From contig JALESO010000043.1 in the NCBI GenBank assembly GCA_022781925.1, forward strand, positions 62,001 to 126,000: a stretch of 64,000 nt of DNA. Direction: 5' to 3'. The notes beneath the pieces were generated by a model, which saw only the letters and a list, made by a program, of their open reading frames with translations, did no database searches and was not told the origin of the DNA. This DNA comes from Lachnospiraceae bacterium. Its GTDB lineage: Bacteria; Bacillota; Clostridia; Lachnospirales; Lachnospiraceae. Positions 43,564 to 52,081 of the stretch are shown here, one piece after another. Position 1 is the stretch's first letter. Every line of letters begins with the position of its first letter. Made by a program: the position numbers and the translations under genes.

Positions 43564-44796
43564 ATGAAATGTGCAAAGTGTGGTGCTGAGATTCGACCGG
43601 GCTGTGTCTACTGTTCCAACTGCGGGCAGGAGGCGCAGATCGTGACCGAGATCAATATTTTGGAAGATGATCTGCTTCGTTCCATGCTGGACGAAGAAAG
43701 TGAAAAAACAAAAGAAACGGCTTCTGCGGAAGAGAAAGAAAAAAGTGGAAAGTCGTCATCGGAAGCATCAGATGGAAAATCAGATCGTGGACAGGCGAAA
43801 AAGAAAAACAGCCGTCAGAAGAAAAAGCAGCAGCGCATGCTGATCCTTCTGGTGGCAGTGCTTGTGGCTGCCTGCGTGGCGGCAGGTCTTGTGATGCGGT
43901 ATCAGCGGGCAAATTCTGCCTCTTATCAGCTGAAACGCGCCGAGGAAGCCTTTGATCAGAAAAATTATACCAGTGCGCTGGATTATGTAAATCGTGCGCT
44001 GCAGCTGGATGAGAGCAGTGAGGATGCGCTGCTTCTGCAGGGTGAGATTTACCAGATGATGAAAAATGATGATCAGGCGGAGACGGTATTGCTGAAGGTG
44101 ATCGATCAGAATCCGGACTGCACGGAAGCATATGAGAGTCTGTTGGAACTGTATGATGAAAATGGTTCTTATGAGCAGATCCTTGCATTGAAGGAAAAGG
44201 CAACGAACACAGATATCCTGTCTCTGTTTGACACATATCTGGTGGAGACACCGGCGATTGAGGTAAAGAGCGGAACATACAAAGAATTTCAGAAAGTAAA
44301 ACTGTCGGTGAAAGGAAAAAATCTGGAGATTTATTACACTCTGGACGGTTCCGTTCCGACGAAGCGGGATACGCTGTATAAAGATGATGCGATAACCATC
44401 GAAAAACAGGGAAAAACAACACTGACAGCCGTTGCCATGGATAAAAACGGGCGTTACAGTGAGCCGGTTTCCGCAGAATATGACATTGAACTGGATGCAC
44501 CGGATGTTCCGGTGGTATCGCCGGATGGCGGTATGATTACGGAGGCTTCTACCGTGACGGTGACTGTGCCAAAGGGGGTGACAGTATATTATACCTGGAA
44601 TGGCACGACACCGAATAAAAGTTCCAGCAAATACACCGGTCCGATTGAGATCCCGGAGGGAAATAATATTTTATCACTGATCGCAGTGGATGAGAACGGA
44701 TTATCCAGTGAAGTGTTAAAATGCAATTATATTTACTATCCGTTGAAGCAGAATCAGGCACAGGTAGAAGACACTGTTACAGCGGCGGAAGAATAA
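43564..44796 (+). CDS. zinc-ribbon/TPR membrane protein with C-terminal chitobiase-like repeats
   Basis: 410 residues. An N-terminal zinc ribbon (Cys3, Cys6, Cys17, Cys20), a Lys/Glu/Ser-rich linker, one membrane helix (about 92-111), TPR repeats (about 118-200) and two repeats of the beta-hexosaminidase C-terminal type ('VKLSVKGKNLEIYYTLDGS' and 'VTVTVPKGVTVYYTWNGT'). Topology is probably N-in, with TPR and repeats outside. Function is unknown; similar proteins are frequent in Lachnospiraceae. It starts 11 bases after folD and may be cotranscribed. Confidence 0.82.
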   Translation: MKCAKCGAEIRPGCVYCSNCGQEAQIVTEINILEDDLLRSMLDEESEKTKETASAEEKEKSGKSSSEASDGKSDRGQAKKKNSRQKKKQQRMLILLVAVLVAACVAAGLVMRYQRANSASYQLKRAEEAFDQKNYTSALDYVNRALQLDESSEDALLLQGEIYQMMKNDDQAETVLLKVIDQNPDCTEAYESLLELYDENGSYEQILALKEKATNTDILSLFDTYLVETPAIEVKSGTYKEFQKVKLSVKGKNLEIYYTLDGSVPTKRDTLYKDDAITIEKQGKTTLTAVAMDKNGRYSEPVSAEYDIELDAPDVPVVSPDGGMITEASTVTVTVPKGVTVYYTWNGTTPNKSSSKYTGPIEIPEGNNILSLIAVDENGLSSEVLKCNYIYYPLKQNQAQVEDTVTAAEE

Positions 44797-44906
44797 TTCT
44801 TCGATAGGAAATGGGAATTACGGTTAATTTCCTGTCAAACCAGCACACCATCTGGTGAATATAATTGACATTATGAAATAAAAAGCAACTGTCTGAAAAA
44901 TGACGG

Positions 44907-44956
44907 AAAAAAGCAACTGATGAACAGATTTCTGTTTCACCAGTTGCTTTTTTGTC
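44907..44956. terminator. bidirectional terminator between convergent genes
   Basis: 13-base arms AAAAAAGCAACTG (44907-44919) and complement (44941-44953); the inner bases pair further (GAACAG/CTGTTTC). T-runs on both strands serve the zinc-ribbon gene (+) and the MurE paralogue (-). Confidence 0.92.
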
Positions 44957-45036
44957 TTACCATATGAAATACTGAAAATATTTTTAAATATGATATGATA
45001 TCGGCTGATATTATATTTTAGAAAAAACAGCTTTTT

Positions 45037-46554
45037 CTATGCTTTATGTGCAGCATCATATTCTGCCAGATATTTTTTTGTATACTCCACATCAGAAGGG
45101 CAGTCCAGGTATTCGCTGCCGTATTTCTGACGGGTCTCATTTCCTTTTCCTGTGATCAGCAGGATAGATTTACCTTCCGCAGTCATAATGGCTTTGCGGA
45201 TCGCCTCGCCACGGTCCTCGATCATTTCATACGGACAATGCTGTGCTTCCACATACTGTGCGATATCTTTTGAAATCTGTTCTACCGGCTCTGCACCCGG
45301 ATCCTCTGCGACAATATATACTTTTTTTGAATACATACCGGCGATGGTTCCGAGATCACGACGGCGGATCACTGCCTTTTTGCCCGGGCATCCGAAGATG
45401 GAGATGATGTCATAATCCGGATACTCTTTGCGGGTGGAAGAGAAGAGTTTGTCAAAACTCAGTTTGTTGTGGGCGTAATCTACCACGGCGATGACATTCT
45501 TGTCTGCGGACATGTAGGTTTCCATTCTTCCTGAAGAACGGGCACGGTACAGACCGGATTTCATGAATTCCACCGGAATGTTAAATACATATGCGGCAGC
45601 GATGGCAGCCAGGGCGTTTTCCACATTGAACAGACCCGGCATGGTCAGTGCAAAGTCCTCGTCGAAGCGGTCACATTTTACACGGAAATGAATCTCGTGA
45701 TCCACTTTCTCAATATCGTAGCCTAGGATATCACTGCCCGGATTGGTACCGAAGGTGATGACATTTTCTGCAGCCTTTGCGGCTTCGGCAACACGCTCAA
45801 AATAGTCGGAGTTTGTGTTGATCAGTGCATTTTTCGTCTGGGCAAACATTTTTAATTTGGAAGAGAAGTAATCTTCAAAATCCGGATGCTCGATCGGGCT
45901 GATGTGGTCCTCGGAGATGTTCAGGAAGATCGCTGCATCAAAAGTGATCTGATCCACACGGTTGTATTTTAATGCCTGGCTGGATACTTCCATTTCCAGA
46001 AAATCAATATCAGAATCTACTGCATTGCGGAAATGCTGCAGCAGTTCGATATTTTCCGGTGTGGTAATGTGGGATTCCACTTTGGTCACACCATCATACA
46101 CATCGATGGAAGAGATAACGGCACTTTCCTTTTTGCCGATGCTTGCCAGATAATCATCCACGATGGCCTTTACATAGTAAGCAGTCGTAGATTTTCCCTT
46201 TGTTCCACCGACACCGATGAGGTTCAGCTCTTTGGACGGATTATTGAAAAACAGCTTGCCAAGATATGGCATTGCTTTTCTGACATCGGAGACAAGAATG
46301 TAAGGAACCTCTGTATCCAGATCATATTTCTGCTCACTGACATACAGTGTGGCACCACTGGAAACGGCGTCAGCCAGATACTGCGGGCGGAAAGCCGCTC
46401 CTTTACAGACAAATAAAGTACCTGCTGCCGCTTCTTTGGAGTTGTAAGTCAGTCCCTGAATGGCATCTGCGGCATGTCCGTACAGATTGCTGTCGGTGAC
46501 AAGACCTGCCGCTGTCAGTGTATTGAGATAATCCTGCTGTGTATAAGTAATCAT
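45037..46554 (-). CDS. MurE-like Mur ligase, probable paralogue with altered motifs
   Basis: 505 residues with the three Mur-ligase domains. The ATP loop reads 'GGTKGKST' (116-123) where MurE usually has GTNGKT; 'EMEVSSQALKYNRV' and 'LNISEDH' fit the central domain; 'VVDYAHNKLSF' and 'GRMETY' fit the C-terminal domain. The amino-acid-selecting loop is 'EDPGAEP' (417-423) instead of DNPR (mDAP) or the DNPA-like motif (Lys). So it adds an amino acid to a UDP-MurNAc peptide or a similar acceptor, but which one is open. It follows the ATP-grasp gene by 18 bases. AAGGGG precedes the ATG. Confidence 0.85.
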   Translation of the reverse strand: MITYTQQDYLNTLTAAGLVTDSNLYGHAADAIQGLTYNSKEAAAGTLFVCKGAAFRPQYLADAVSSGATLYVSEQKYDLDTEVPYILVSDVRKAMPYLGKLFFNNPSKELNLIGVGGTKGKSTTAYYVKAIVDDYLASIGKKESAVISSIDVYDGVTKVESHITTPENIELLQHFRNAVDSDIDFLEMEVSSQALKYNRVDQITFDAAIFLNISEDHISPIEHPDFEDYFSSKLKMFAQTKNALINTNSDYFERVAEAAKAAENVITFGTNPGSDILGYDIEKVDHEIHFRVKCDRFDEDFALTMPGLFNVENALAAIAAAYVFNIPVEFMKSGLYRARSSGRMETYMSADKNVIAVVDYAHNKLSFDKLFSSTRKEYPDYDIISIFGCPGKKAVIRRRDLGTIAGMYSKKVYIVAEDPGAEPVEQISKDIAQYVEAQHCPYEMIEDRGEAIRKAIMTAEGKSILLITGKGNETRQKYGSEYLDCPSDVEYTKKYLAEYDAAHKA

Positions 46555-46572
46555 AAGTATTCCCCTTTTGTT

Positions 46573-47784
46573 TTAGTGATAGTATGTTTTAAATTTACGG
46601 AAGTGGCTGAAATGATTCTTTACCATACGCAGCCAGCGGTTAAAGTTGAAATCCCCCTTCATGAATACCGGGTTTACGACTTTTCCTTCCCGGATCAGAC
46701 GGTTTAATTTTTCTTTGTTTTCCGGCTGATGTACATATTTGCGGGCAACTGCTTTCGGTACAACCATCCAGAGATGCTCTTCCTTGGCAATCTCGAAAGG
46801 AATATCCTTATTATATACAAATTCTTCTACGAAGTAACGGGCTACATTGAAACCGGAACCGGTCACATAGTAGTTGGAACGTCCCTGACGGGTGTTGATC
46901 TCAAAGAATTTGTAGCGGTTGTCGCGGACATCGTATTTGATATCGAAATTGGAAAATCCCACATAGCCGATGGTCTCCAGCAGATTTTTGACTTTGGTCA
47001 TCAGTTCTTCCTGCGGCTCTGTGATGATGACTGCATGGTTTCCGGATCCGTGCGGTGTATGTTCCTCTAACAGAACGTGTCCGAGACACATCATTTTTAC
47101 TTTTTTATCTTTGCCGGAGAAACAGGTCAGTACACGCATGTACTCATCGTTTCCCGGAATGGTATCCTGAATGATCAGGGAATCTGTATAGCCGGCATCG
47201 TAAATCTGACGGATGGTGTCTTTTAATTTTTTATCGCTGTCAATCTTATATACTTTTTCCTGTGTCGGGAATTCATGCTCCCAGTACATAACGGAGTTGG
47301 ACGGTTTTAAAATGACCGGGAAAGAAAACGGCAGCTCAAAATCCAGATCCATGCCATAACGGAACACAAGTGTATCTGGAAAATCGATATCGTGTTCCCG
47401 GCAAAGACGGTAGAACAGTTCTTTCTGCTGCAGTCTGTCCATCAGTTCAAAATCGATATACGGAGCGATGACATTTTCCGGCATCTCGTCTTTGTGACGG
47501 CTGCACAGTGCCACATAGGAATCGCCGCATCCGATGGTCAGAACGGTTTTGTCCGCATGTGCGGCAGCAAAATCACGGACAGTTTTCATGAATACGTCAT
47601 CTGTATCAATTTTTAAATCTGCATGGTATTCGATAATATTGCTGTTATAACTCGGGCCGCTTGGAAACTTTCCGAATACATAAGTTTTTACCTGATATTC
47701 TTCATAAAATGCACGGGCAACACTGTATGTATTGATGTCGCCGCCAAAAAGCATTGGTATGAATGGCTGATCTTTAAATTCCAT
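46573..47784 (-). CDS. ATP-grasp carboxylate-amine ligase, D-aspartate ligase (Aslfm)-like
   Basis: 403 residues; start at 47784 after GGAGG ('MEFKDQPFIPMLFGGD'). The ATP-grasp core is visible in 'FPVILKPSNSVMYWE', 'LIIQDTIPGNDEYMRVLTC', 'KMMCLGHVLLEEHTPHGSG', 'GFSNFDIKYD' and 'KFFEINTRQGRSNYY'. The overall pattern strongly resembles Enterococcus faecium Aslfm, which puts beta-linked D-Asp on the stem-peptide Lys. It lies upstream of the MurE paralogue and divergent from an aspartate/glutamate racemase, which could make D-Asp. Substrate is inferred from context. Confidence 0.78.
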   Translation of the reverse strand: MEFKDQPFIPMLFGGDINTYSVARAFYEEYQVKTYVFGKFPSGPSYNSNIIEYHADLKIDTDDVFMKTVRDFAAAHADKTVLTIGCGDSYVALCSRHKDEMPENVIAPYIDFELMDRLQQKELFYRLCREHDIDFPDTLVFRYGMDLDFELPFSFPVILKPSNSVMYWEHEFPTQEKVYKIDSDKKLKDTIRQIYDAGYTDSLIIQDTIPGNDEYMRVLTCFSGKDKKVKMMCLGHVLLEEHTPHGSGNHAVIITEPQEELMTKVKNLLETIGYVGFSNFDIKYDVRDNRYKFFEINTRQGRSNYYVTGSGFNVARYFVEEFVYNKDIPFEIAKEEHLWMVVPKAVARKYVHQPENKEKLNRLIREGKVVNPVFMKGDFNFNRWLRMVKNHFSHFRKFKTYYH

Positions 47785-47864
47785 ATTTATAATCCTCCAG
47801 TTTGATATGATCACTGTTATTTTGTTTTTGAATAGGAAGCGATAGTCTCCCATATTCCTGCATT

Positions 47865-47893
47865 ATTTTATACCAGATGGATTATTTATACAA
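47865..47893 (-). promoter_or_regulatory. candidate promoter of the ATP-grasp/MurE operon
   Basis: On the minus strand TTGTAT (47888-47893), 17-base spacer, TAAAAT (47865-47870), about 80 bases before the start codon. Confidence 0.5.
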
Positions 47894-47930
47894 GTTCAAT
47901 TCCCTGAAAAAATTATAAAATAAGACGCGG

Positions 47931-47959
47931 TTGACACTGGGAAACAGATTTGATATATT
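47931..47959 (+). promoter_or_regulatory. promoter of the racemase gene
   Basis: TTGACA (47931-47936), 17-base spacer, TATATT (47954-47959). It is back to back with the minus-strand promoter, 37 bases apart, so the two units could be co-regulated. Confidence 0.8.
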
Positions 47960-48016
47960 CGAAAGGAATAAAGTGCAAAGGTATGCCCTTTATAAAGGAA
48001 AGGAAACCATAAGAAT

Positions 48017-48721
48017 ATGGAAAAAAAGAAGTTAGGAATATTAGGAGGCATGGGTTCCGAGGCGACGGTTCTTTTTTATAAGAAGATCATTGACAATACA
48101 TCCGTCAATAATGACCGGGAGCATCTGGACATCCTCATTTATAACCATGCATCGATCCCGGACCGGACCGAGTGCATTCTGTGCGGCAGGCAGGACTATC
48201 TCTGGGATATCATTGCAAAGGATATCCGTGGAATGGAGCAGCTGGGCTGTGAATATTTTGCCATTCCGTGTAATACCTGCCATTATTTTGCAGACCGTCT
48301 GCAGGAACTGACCAACGGAAAGTTCATCAATATGATCGAGGAGACGGCACGGTATGCGGCAGAGCGCGGACGTAAGAAAGTCGGTGTCATGGCGACGGAT
48401 GGTACCGTCAAAGGTGGCATGTACAAGAAGGCCATGGAAGCCCAGGGGATTGAAGTCGTATATCCTTCTGAGGAACGTCAGAAAGATGTCATGTCTCTGA
48501 TCTATGAGCAGATCAAGCGTGGAGAGAAGGGAGACCGGCATCAGTTTATGAATGTGGTACATGAACTGCGGGCACAGGGCTGCGATGCAGTGATCCTTGC
48601 CTGTACAGAACTGTCTGTGCTGAATGTCAATTACAGTCTGAATCCGGATTTCTATATTGACGCCATGAACGTGGTGGCAAAGGCATGTATTGAGAAATGT
48701 GGCGGCGTATACTGCGAGTAA
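48017..48721 (+). CDS. aspartate/glutamate racemase family protein
   Basis: 234 residues with the two catalytic cysteines of cofactor-independent racemases: Cys85 in 'IPCNTCHYF' and Cys196 in 'LACTELS'. The N-terminal 'LGILGGMGSEATVLFYKKI' is typical of the aspartate-racemase (RacD/YgeA-like) subgroup rather than MurI. It probably provides D-Asp or D-Glu. It is divergent from the D-Asp-ligase-like gene, matching the E. faecium pairing of racemase and Aslfm. Substrate is not proven; both Cys being present argues against the inactive YgeA-type variants. Confidence 0.85.
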   Translation: MEKKKLGILGGMGSEATVLFYKKIIDNTSVNNDREHLDILIYNHASIPDRTECILCGRQDYLWDIIAKDIRGMEQLGCEYFAIPCNTCHYFADRLQELTNGKFINMIEETARYAAERGRKKVGVMATDGTVKGGMYKKAMEAQGIEVVYPSEERQKDVMSLIYEQIKRGEKGDRHQFMNVVHELRAQGCDAVILACTELSVLNVNYSLNPDFYIDAMNVVAKACIEKCGGVYCE

Positions 48722-48750
48722 ATTTCGCTACCACAAACGAAAAAGGTATG

Positions 48751-48937
48751 ATATAATGATTACAGTTCACTCATCGTATGTATCCAGATAATGATCATGC
48801 TTGCATGAGGAATTATCTGGATGCATAATGATGAAGGGAGCGCCTTTTTATGAGCAAAAGTAGGAGCGTAGCTACGGAGAAGCCCAAAGGGCGTTTTGCG
48901 AATGGCGCGTGTGAACTGTAATATATAATGATTACAG
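48751..48937. repeat. MITE-like structured intergenic element before pyrH
   Basis: Inverted 12-base ends ATTACAGTTCAC (48759-48770) and GTGAACTGTAAT (48911-48922) are flanked by a 15-base direct repeat ATATAATGATTACAG (48751-48765 and 48923-48937). Inside are two hairpins: 48773-48833 (perfect core ATCCAGATAAT/ATTATCTGGAT) and 48840-48908 (GCGCC/GGCGC, GCAAAA/TTTTGC, central CGTAGCTACG). A 23-codon frame (48850-48921) fills the second hairpin. No transposase is inside; it would move, if at all, in trans. Confidence 0.72.
48850..48921 (+). CDS. 23-residue frame inside the structured element (doubtful)
   Basis: ATG at 48850 with GGGAG upstream encodes 'MSKSRSVATEKPKGRF' plus 'ANGACEL' and stops in the right end of the repeat. 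It probably recurs wherever the element does, and may be a by-product of the palindromes, not a real gene. Confidence 0.25.
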   Translation: MSKSRSVATEKPKGRFANGACEL

Positions 48938-48972
48938 ACAAAATAAAGATAAAAGGAAAGGACAGAATTCTT

Positions 48973-49668
48973 ATGAAGAGAGTTTTACTGAAACTGAGCG
49001 GAGAAGCTCTGGCAGGAGATAAAAAATTTGGTTTTGACGAAGCAACGGTTACCGTTGTTGCAAATCAGGTAAAACAGCTGGTAGATCAGGGAATCGAAGT
49101 CGGCATTGTGATCGGCGGAGGAAACTTCTGGAGAGGACGTACCAGTGAGACCATTGACCGTACAAAGGCAGATCAGATCGGAATGCTTGCAACTGTCATG
49201 AACTGCATCTATGTATCCGAGATTTTCCGTTCCGTTGGAATGAAAACAAATGTACTGACTCCGTTTGAGTGCGGTTCTTTTACAAAACTGTTTTCCAAAG
49301 ACCGTGCAAATAAATATTTTGAAAAAGGAATGGTTGTATTTTTCGCAGGAGGAACCGGTCATCCGTACTTCTCCACAGATACAGCAACTGTTCTGCGTGC
49401 CATCGAGATCGAGGCAGATGTGATCCTGCTGGCAAAAGCCATCGACGGTGTATATGACAGTGATCCGAAGACAAATCCGGATGCAAAACGTTATGATGAA
49501 GTAAGCATTCAGGAAGTCATCGACAAACAGCTGGCAGTTGTAGATCTGACAGCATCTATCCTGAGCATGGAAAACAAAATGCCGATGTATGTATTTGGTT
49601 TAAATGAAGAAAACAGCATCGTAAAAGCGATCAGCGGTGATTTTAACGGAACAAAAGTAACCGTATAA
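48973..49668 (+). CDS. pyrH: UMP kinase
   Basis: Phosphorylates UMP to UDP. 231 residues: 'RVLLKLSGEALAG' start, 'VIGGGNFWRGR', 'EVSIQEVIDKQLAVVD' and 'VFGLNEENSI'. I start at 48973, with AAAGGAAAGG upstream; the frame extends 15 codons into the repeat element, which is not conserved coding. It opens the classical pyrH-frr-uppS-cdsA-dxr-rseP-ispG-polC row. Confidence 0.95.
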   Translation: MKRVLLKLSGEALAGDKKFGFDEATVTVVANQVKQLVDQGIEVGIVIGGGNFWRGRTSETIDRTKADQIGMLATVMNCIYVSEIFRSVGMKTNVLTPFECGSFTKLFSKDRANKYFEKGMVVFFAGGTGHPYFSTDTATVLRAIEIEADVILLAKAIDGVYDSDPKTNPDAKRYDEVSIQEVIDKQLAVVDLTASILSMENKMPMYVFGLNEENSIVKAISGDFNGTKVTV

Positions 49669-49762
49669 AATAAAATATAGTACAAGTATCGCAGTATTGT
49701 GGACAGGACAATATTGTAACGATAACAGAAGGTAAAAAAGAATATATCTGGAGGATTAGAAT

Positions 49763-50320
49763 ATGGCAAACGAGACAATCAAACCTTATGAGACAAAGAT
49801 GCAGAAATCTTACAACAACTTACTGGAAGAGTACACTTCCATCCGTGCTGGCCGTGCAAACCCGCATGTACTGGATCAGATCCGCGTAGATTATTACGGA
49901 GCACCGACCGCTATCCAGCAGGTTGCAAACGTATCTGTTCCGGAAGCACGCATGATCATGATCCAGCCATGGGAGGCATCCATGGTAAAAGCCATTGAGA
50001 AAGCGATTATGACATCTGATCTCGGTATCAATCCGACAAATGATGGAAAATGCATTCGTCTGGTATTCCCAGAGCTGACAGAGGAGAGACGTAAAGATCT
50101 TGCAAAAGATGTGAAGAAAAAAGGCGAGGCTGCCAAAGTTGCTGTTCGTAACATCCGTCGTGATGCAAACGATGCATTAAAGAAAATGGGTAAAGGCGGC
50201 GATGTATCTGAGGACGAGATCAAAGATCTGGAAGTTCAGGTTCAGAAGCTGACAGACAAATTTATCGCTGAGATCGATGGTGCGATTGCTGAGAAAACAA
50301 AAGAGATCATGACTGTATAA
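49763..50320 (+). CDS. frr: ribosome recycling factor
   Basis: Splits post-termination ribosomes with EF-G. 185 residues; 'SYNNLLEEYTSIRAGRANPH', 'IQPWEASMVKAIEKAI' and 'NDGKCIRLVFPELTEERRK' are family hallmarks. GGAGG is upstream. It follows pyrH, the usual order in bacteria. Confidence 0.97.
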   Translation: MANETIKPYETKMQKSYNNLLEEYTSIRAGRANPHVLDQIRVDYYGAPTAIQQVANVSVPEARMIMIQPWEASMVKAIEKAIMTSDLGINPTNDGKCIRLVFPELTEERRKDLAKDVKKKGEAAKVAVRNIRRDANDALKKMGKGGDVSEDEIKDLEVQVQKLTDKFIAEIDGAIAEKTKEIMTV

Positions 50321-50355
50321 TCAGAATACAACAGACTGATGAGATGAAAGGATGG

Positions 50356-50381
50356 GGACATGGCGCAGGCTATGTCCTTTT
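50356..50381 (+). terminator. weak hairpin between frr and uppS
   Basis: GGACATGGC (50356-50364) pairs with GCTATGTCC (50369-50377), 4-base loop, TTTT after it. It may lower read-through in this operon. Confidence 0.5.
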
Positions 50382-50399
50382 CTGAGAAAGGGGAAAAAT

Positions 50400-51119
50400 A
50401 TGGAACTTTCACAGTTAAAGATACCGACACACGTCTCCATCATCATGGATGGAAACGGACGCTGGGCGAAATCCAAGGGAATGCCGCGGACATATGGCCA
50501 TTCCAAAGGCGCAGATGTCATTATGGATGTCTGTGAGGATGCAGATGCGCTGGGCATTAAGTATCTGACCGTGTATGCGTTTTCCACGGAGAACTGGAGC
50601 CGTCCGGAAGCAGAAGTAAAGACGCTGATGTTTTTATTCCGTAAGTATATCAAGATCTGCTATAACAAGGCGATGAAAAATAATACCCGTGTGCGTGTCA
50701 TCGGGGACAAGACCGGGCTGGCAGAAGATCTGCAGGAGAGCATCCGTGTACTTGAGACAGATACGGCGAAAAATACCGGTCTGCAGTTTCAGATTGCCAT
50801 CAACTATGGCAGCCGGGATGAGATGATGCGTGGCATGCGTCGGATGATGCAGGATTATAAAGATGGAAAGATTGCGCTGGAGGATGTGGACGAGGCACAT
50901 TTTTCCGATTATCTGGATACAGCAGGAATTCCTGACCCGGATCTGATGATCCGCACCAGCGGAGAGCAGAGACTGTCCAACTATCTGATGTGGCAGCATG
51001 CGTACAGCGAATTTTATTTTACGAATACACCGTGGCCGGAGTTTAACAAAGAAGAACTGGTGAAGGCACTGGAAGCTTATACCAGTCGCGATCGCCGTTA
51101 CGGTAAAGTGAAAGCTTAA
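50400..51119 (+). CDS. uppS: isoprenyl transferase (undecaprenyl-PP synthase)
   Basis: 239 residues; 'HVSIIMDGNGRWAKSKGMPR' carries the catalytic Asp, 'FSTENWSRPEAEV' the FPP pocket, and 'PDLMIRTSGEQRLSNYLMWQ' the IPP site. It elongates farnesyl-PP with IPP units to the C55 carrier. The ATG at 50400 follows AAGGGG by 6 bases; upstream in-frame codons are not conserved. Confidence 0.96.
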   Translation: MELSQLKIPTHVSIIMDGNGRWAKSKGMPRTYGHSKGADVIMDVCEDADALGIKYLTVYAFSTENWSRPEAEVKTLMFLFRKYIKICYNKAMKNNTRVRVIGDKTGLAEDLQESIRVLETDTAKNTGLQFQIAINYGSRDEMMRGMRRMMQDYKDGKIALEDVDEAHFSDYLDTAGIPDPDLMIRTSGEQRLSNYLMWQHAYSEFYFTNTPWPEFNKEELVKALEAYTSRDRRYGKVKA

Positions 51120-51234
51120 AAATCATTGCATTTAGTTTGCGCATATGTGAGAAAAACGGGTGTGTTTCGTCAGAGTAAGCAGGAAAGACACATTTGATGA
51201 TAAAAAATATCGGAACGTAAGAGAGGAAAATAGT

Positions 51235-52047
51235 ATGTTTAAGACAAGACTGTTAAGCGGTATCGTACTGGTACTGCTGGCATTGTTATTTATTATACAC
51301 GGAGGTTATCTGCTGCTGACCGTACTGGGTGTAATTTCCCTAATCGGTCTGTTTGAACTGTACCGTGTATTTGGCATTGAGAAAAGTGCACCGGGTATCG
51401 TCGGATATGTGGCAGCCATCGTATACTATCTGAACCTGGTATTTGACTTTATACCGGACAGCATGATGTTTGTGATGGCGCTGCTCATCGTGTGCATGTG
51501 TGTGTTTGTATTTGGTTATCCGAAATTTCATGCAAATCAGATCATTGCAGCCTTTTTCGGTGTGTTCTATGTGGCAGTGATGCTGTCCTGCATTTATGAG
51601 ACACGTTCTCTGGAGGGTGGAAAATACCTTGTATGGCTGATCTTTCTGTGCTCCTGGGGCTGCGATACCTGTGCGTACTGCGTGGGTATGCTGTTGGGAA
51701 AACACAAGATGGCGCCGGTGTTAAGCCCGAAAAAATCAGTGGAAGGAGCTGTGGGCGGTGTCGTAGGAGCGGCACTGCTGACCATTATTTACGGATTCCT
51801 TTTCCGCGGTTCTATGGGCGTGGATGTTCCATATATTTTTATGATGGCAGGTATCTGTGCAGCAGGCGCACTGATCTCCATGGTTGGCGATCTGGCGGCA
51901 TCTGCGATCAAACGTAATTTCGAGATCAAGGATTATGGAAAACTGATCCCGGGTCACGGCGGTATTCTGGATCGTTTTGACAGCGTGATCTTTACCGCAC
52001 CGATCATTTTTTATCTGACTGGTAATCTGTTACAGCTTGCCATTTAA
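51235..52047 (+). CDS. cdsA: phosphatidate cytidylyltransferase
   Basis: Makes CDP-diacylglycerol for phospholipid synthesis. 270 residues, about eight membrane helices, with the signature 'SMVGDLAASAIKRNFEIKDY' and 'IPGHGGILDRFDS' near the C-terminus. The start at 51235 follows GAGAGGAAAA; an upstream in-frame start at 51160 has no ribosome site. Confidence 0.95.
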   Translation: MFKTRLLSGIVLVLLALLFIIHGGYLLLTVLGVISLIGLFELYRVFGIEKSAPGIVGYVAAIVYYLNLVFDFIPDSMMFVMALLIVCMCVFVFGYPKFHANQIIAAFFGVFYVAVMLSCIYETRSLEGGKYLVWLIFLCSWGCDTCAYCVGMLLGKHKMAPVLSPKKSVEGAVGGVVGAALLTIIYGFLFRGSMGVDVPYIFMMAGICAAGALISMVGDLAASAIKRNFEIKDYGKLIPGHGGILDRFDSVIFTAPIIFYLTGNLLQLAI

Positions 52048-52081
52048 TTAAATTAACTTTCATGGAAGAGGGAATACAAAT

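Noticed and set aside
48751-48937. tRNA-like or riboswitch cloverleaf
   Set aside because: The hairpins do not fit tRNA arm lengths, no CCA or anticodon arm, and the flanking direct repeat points to a mobile repeat.
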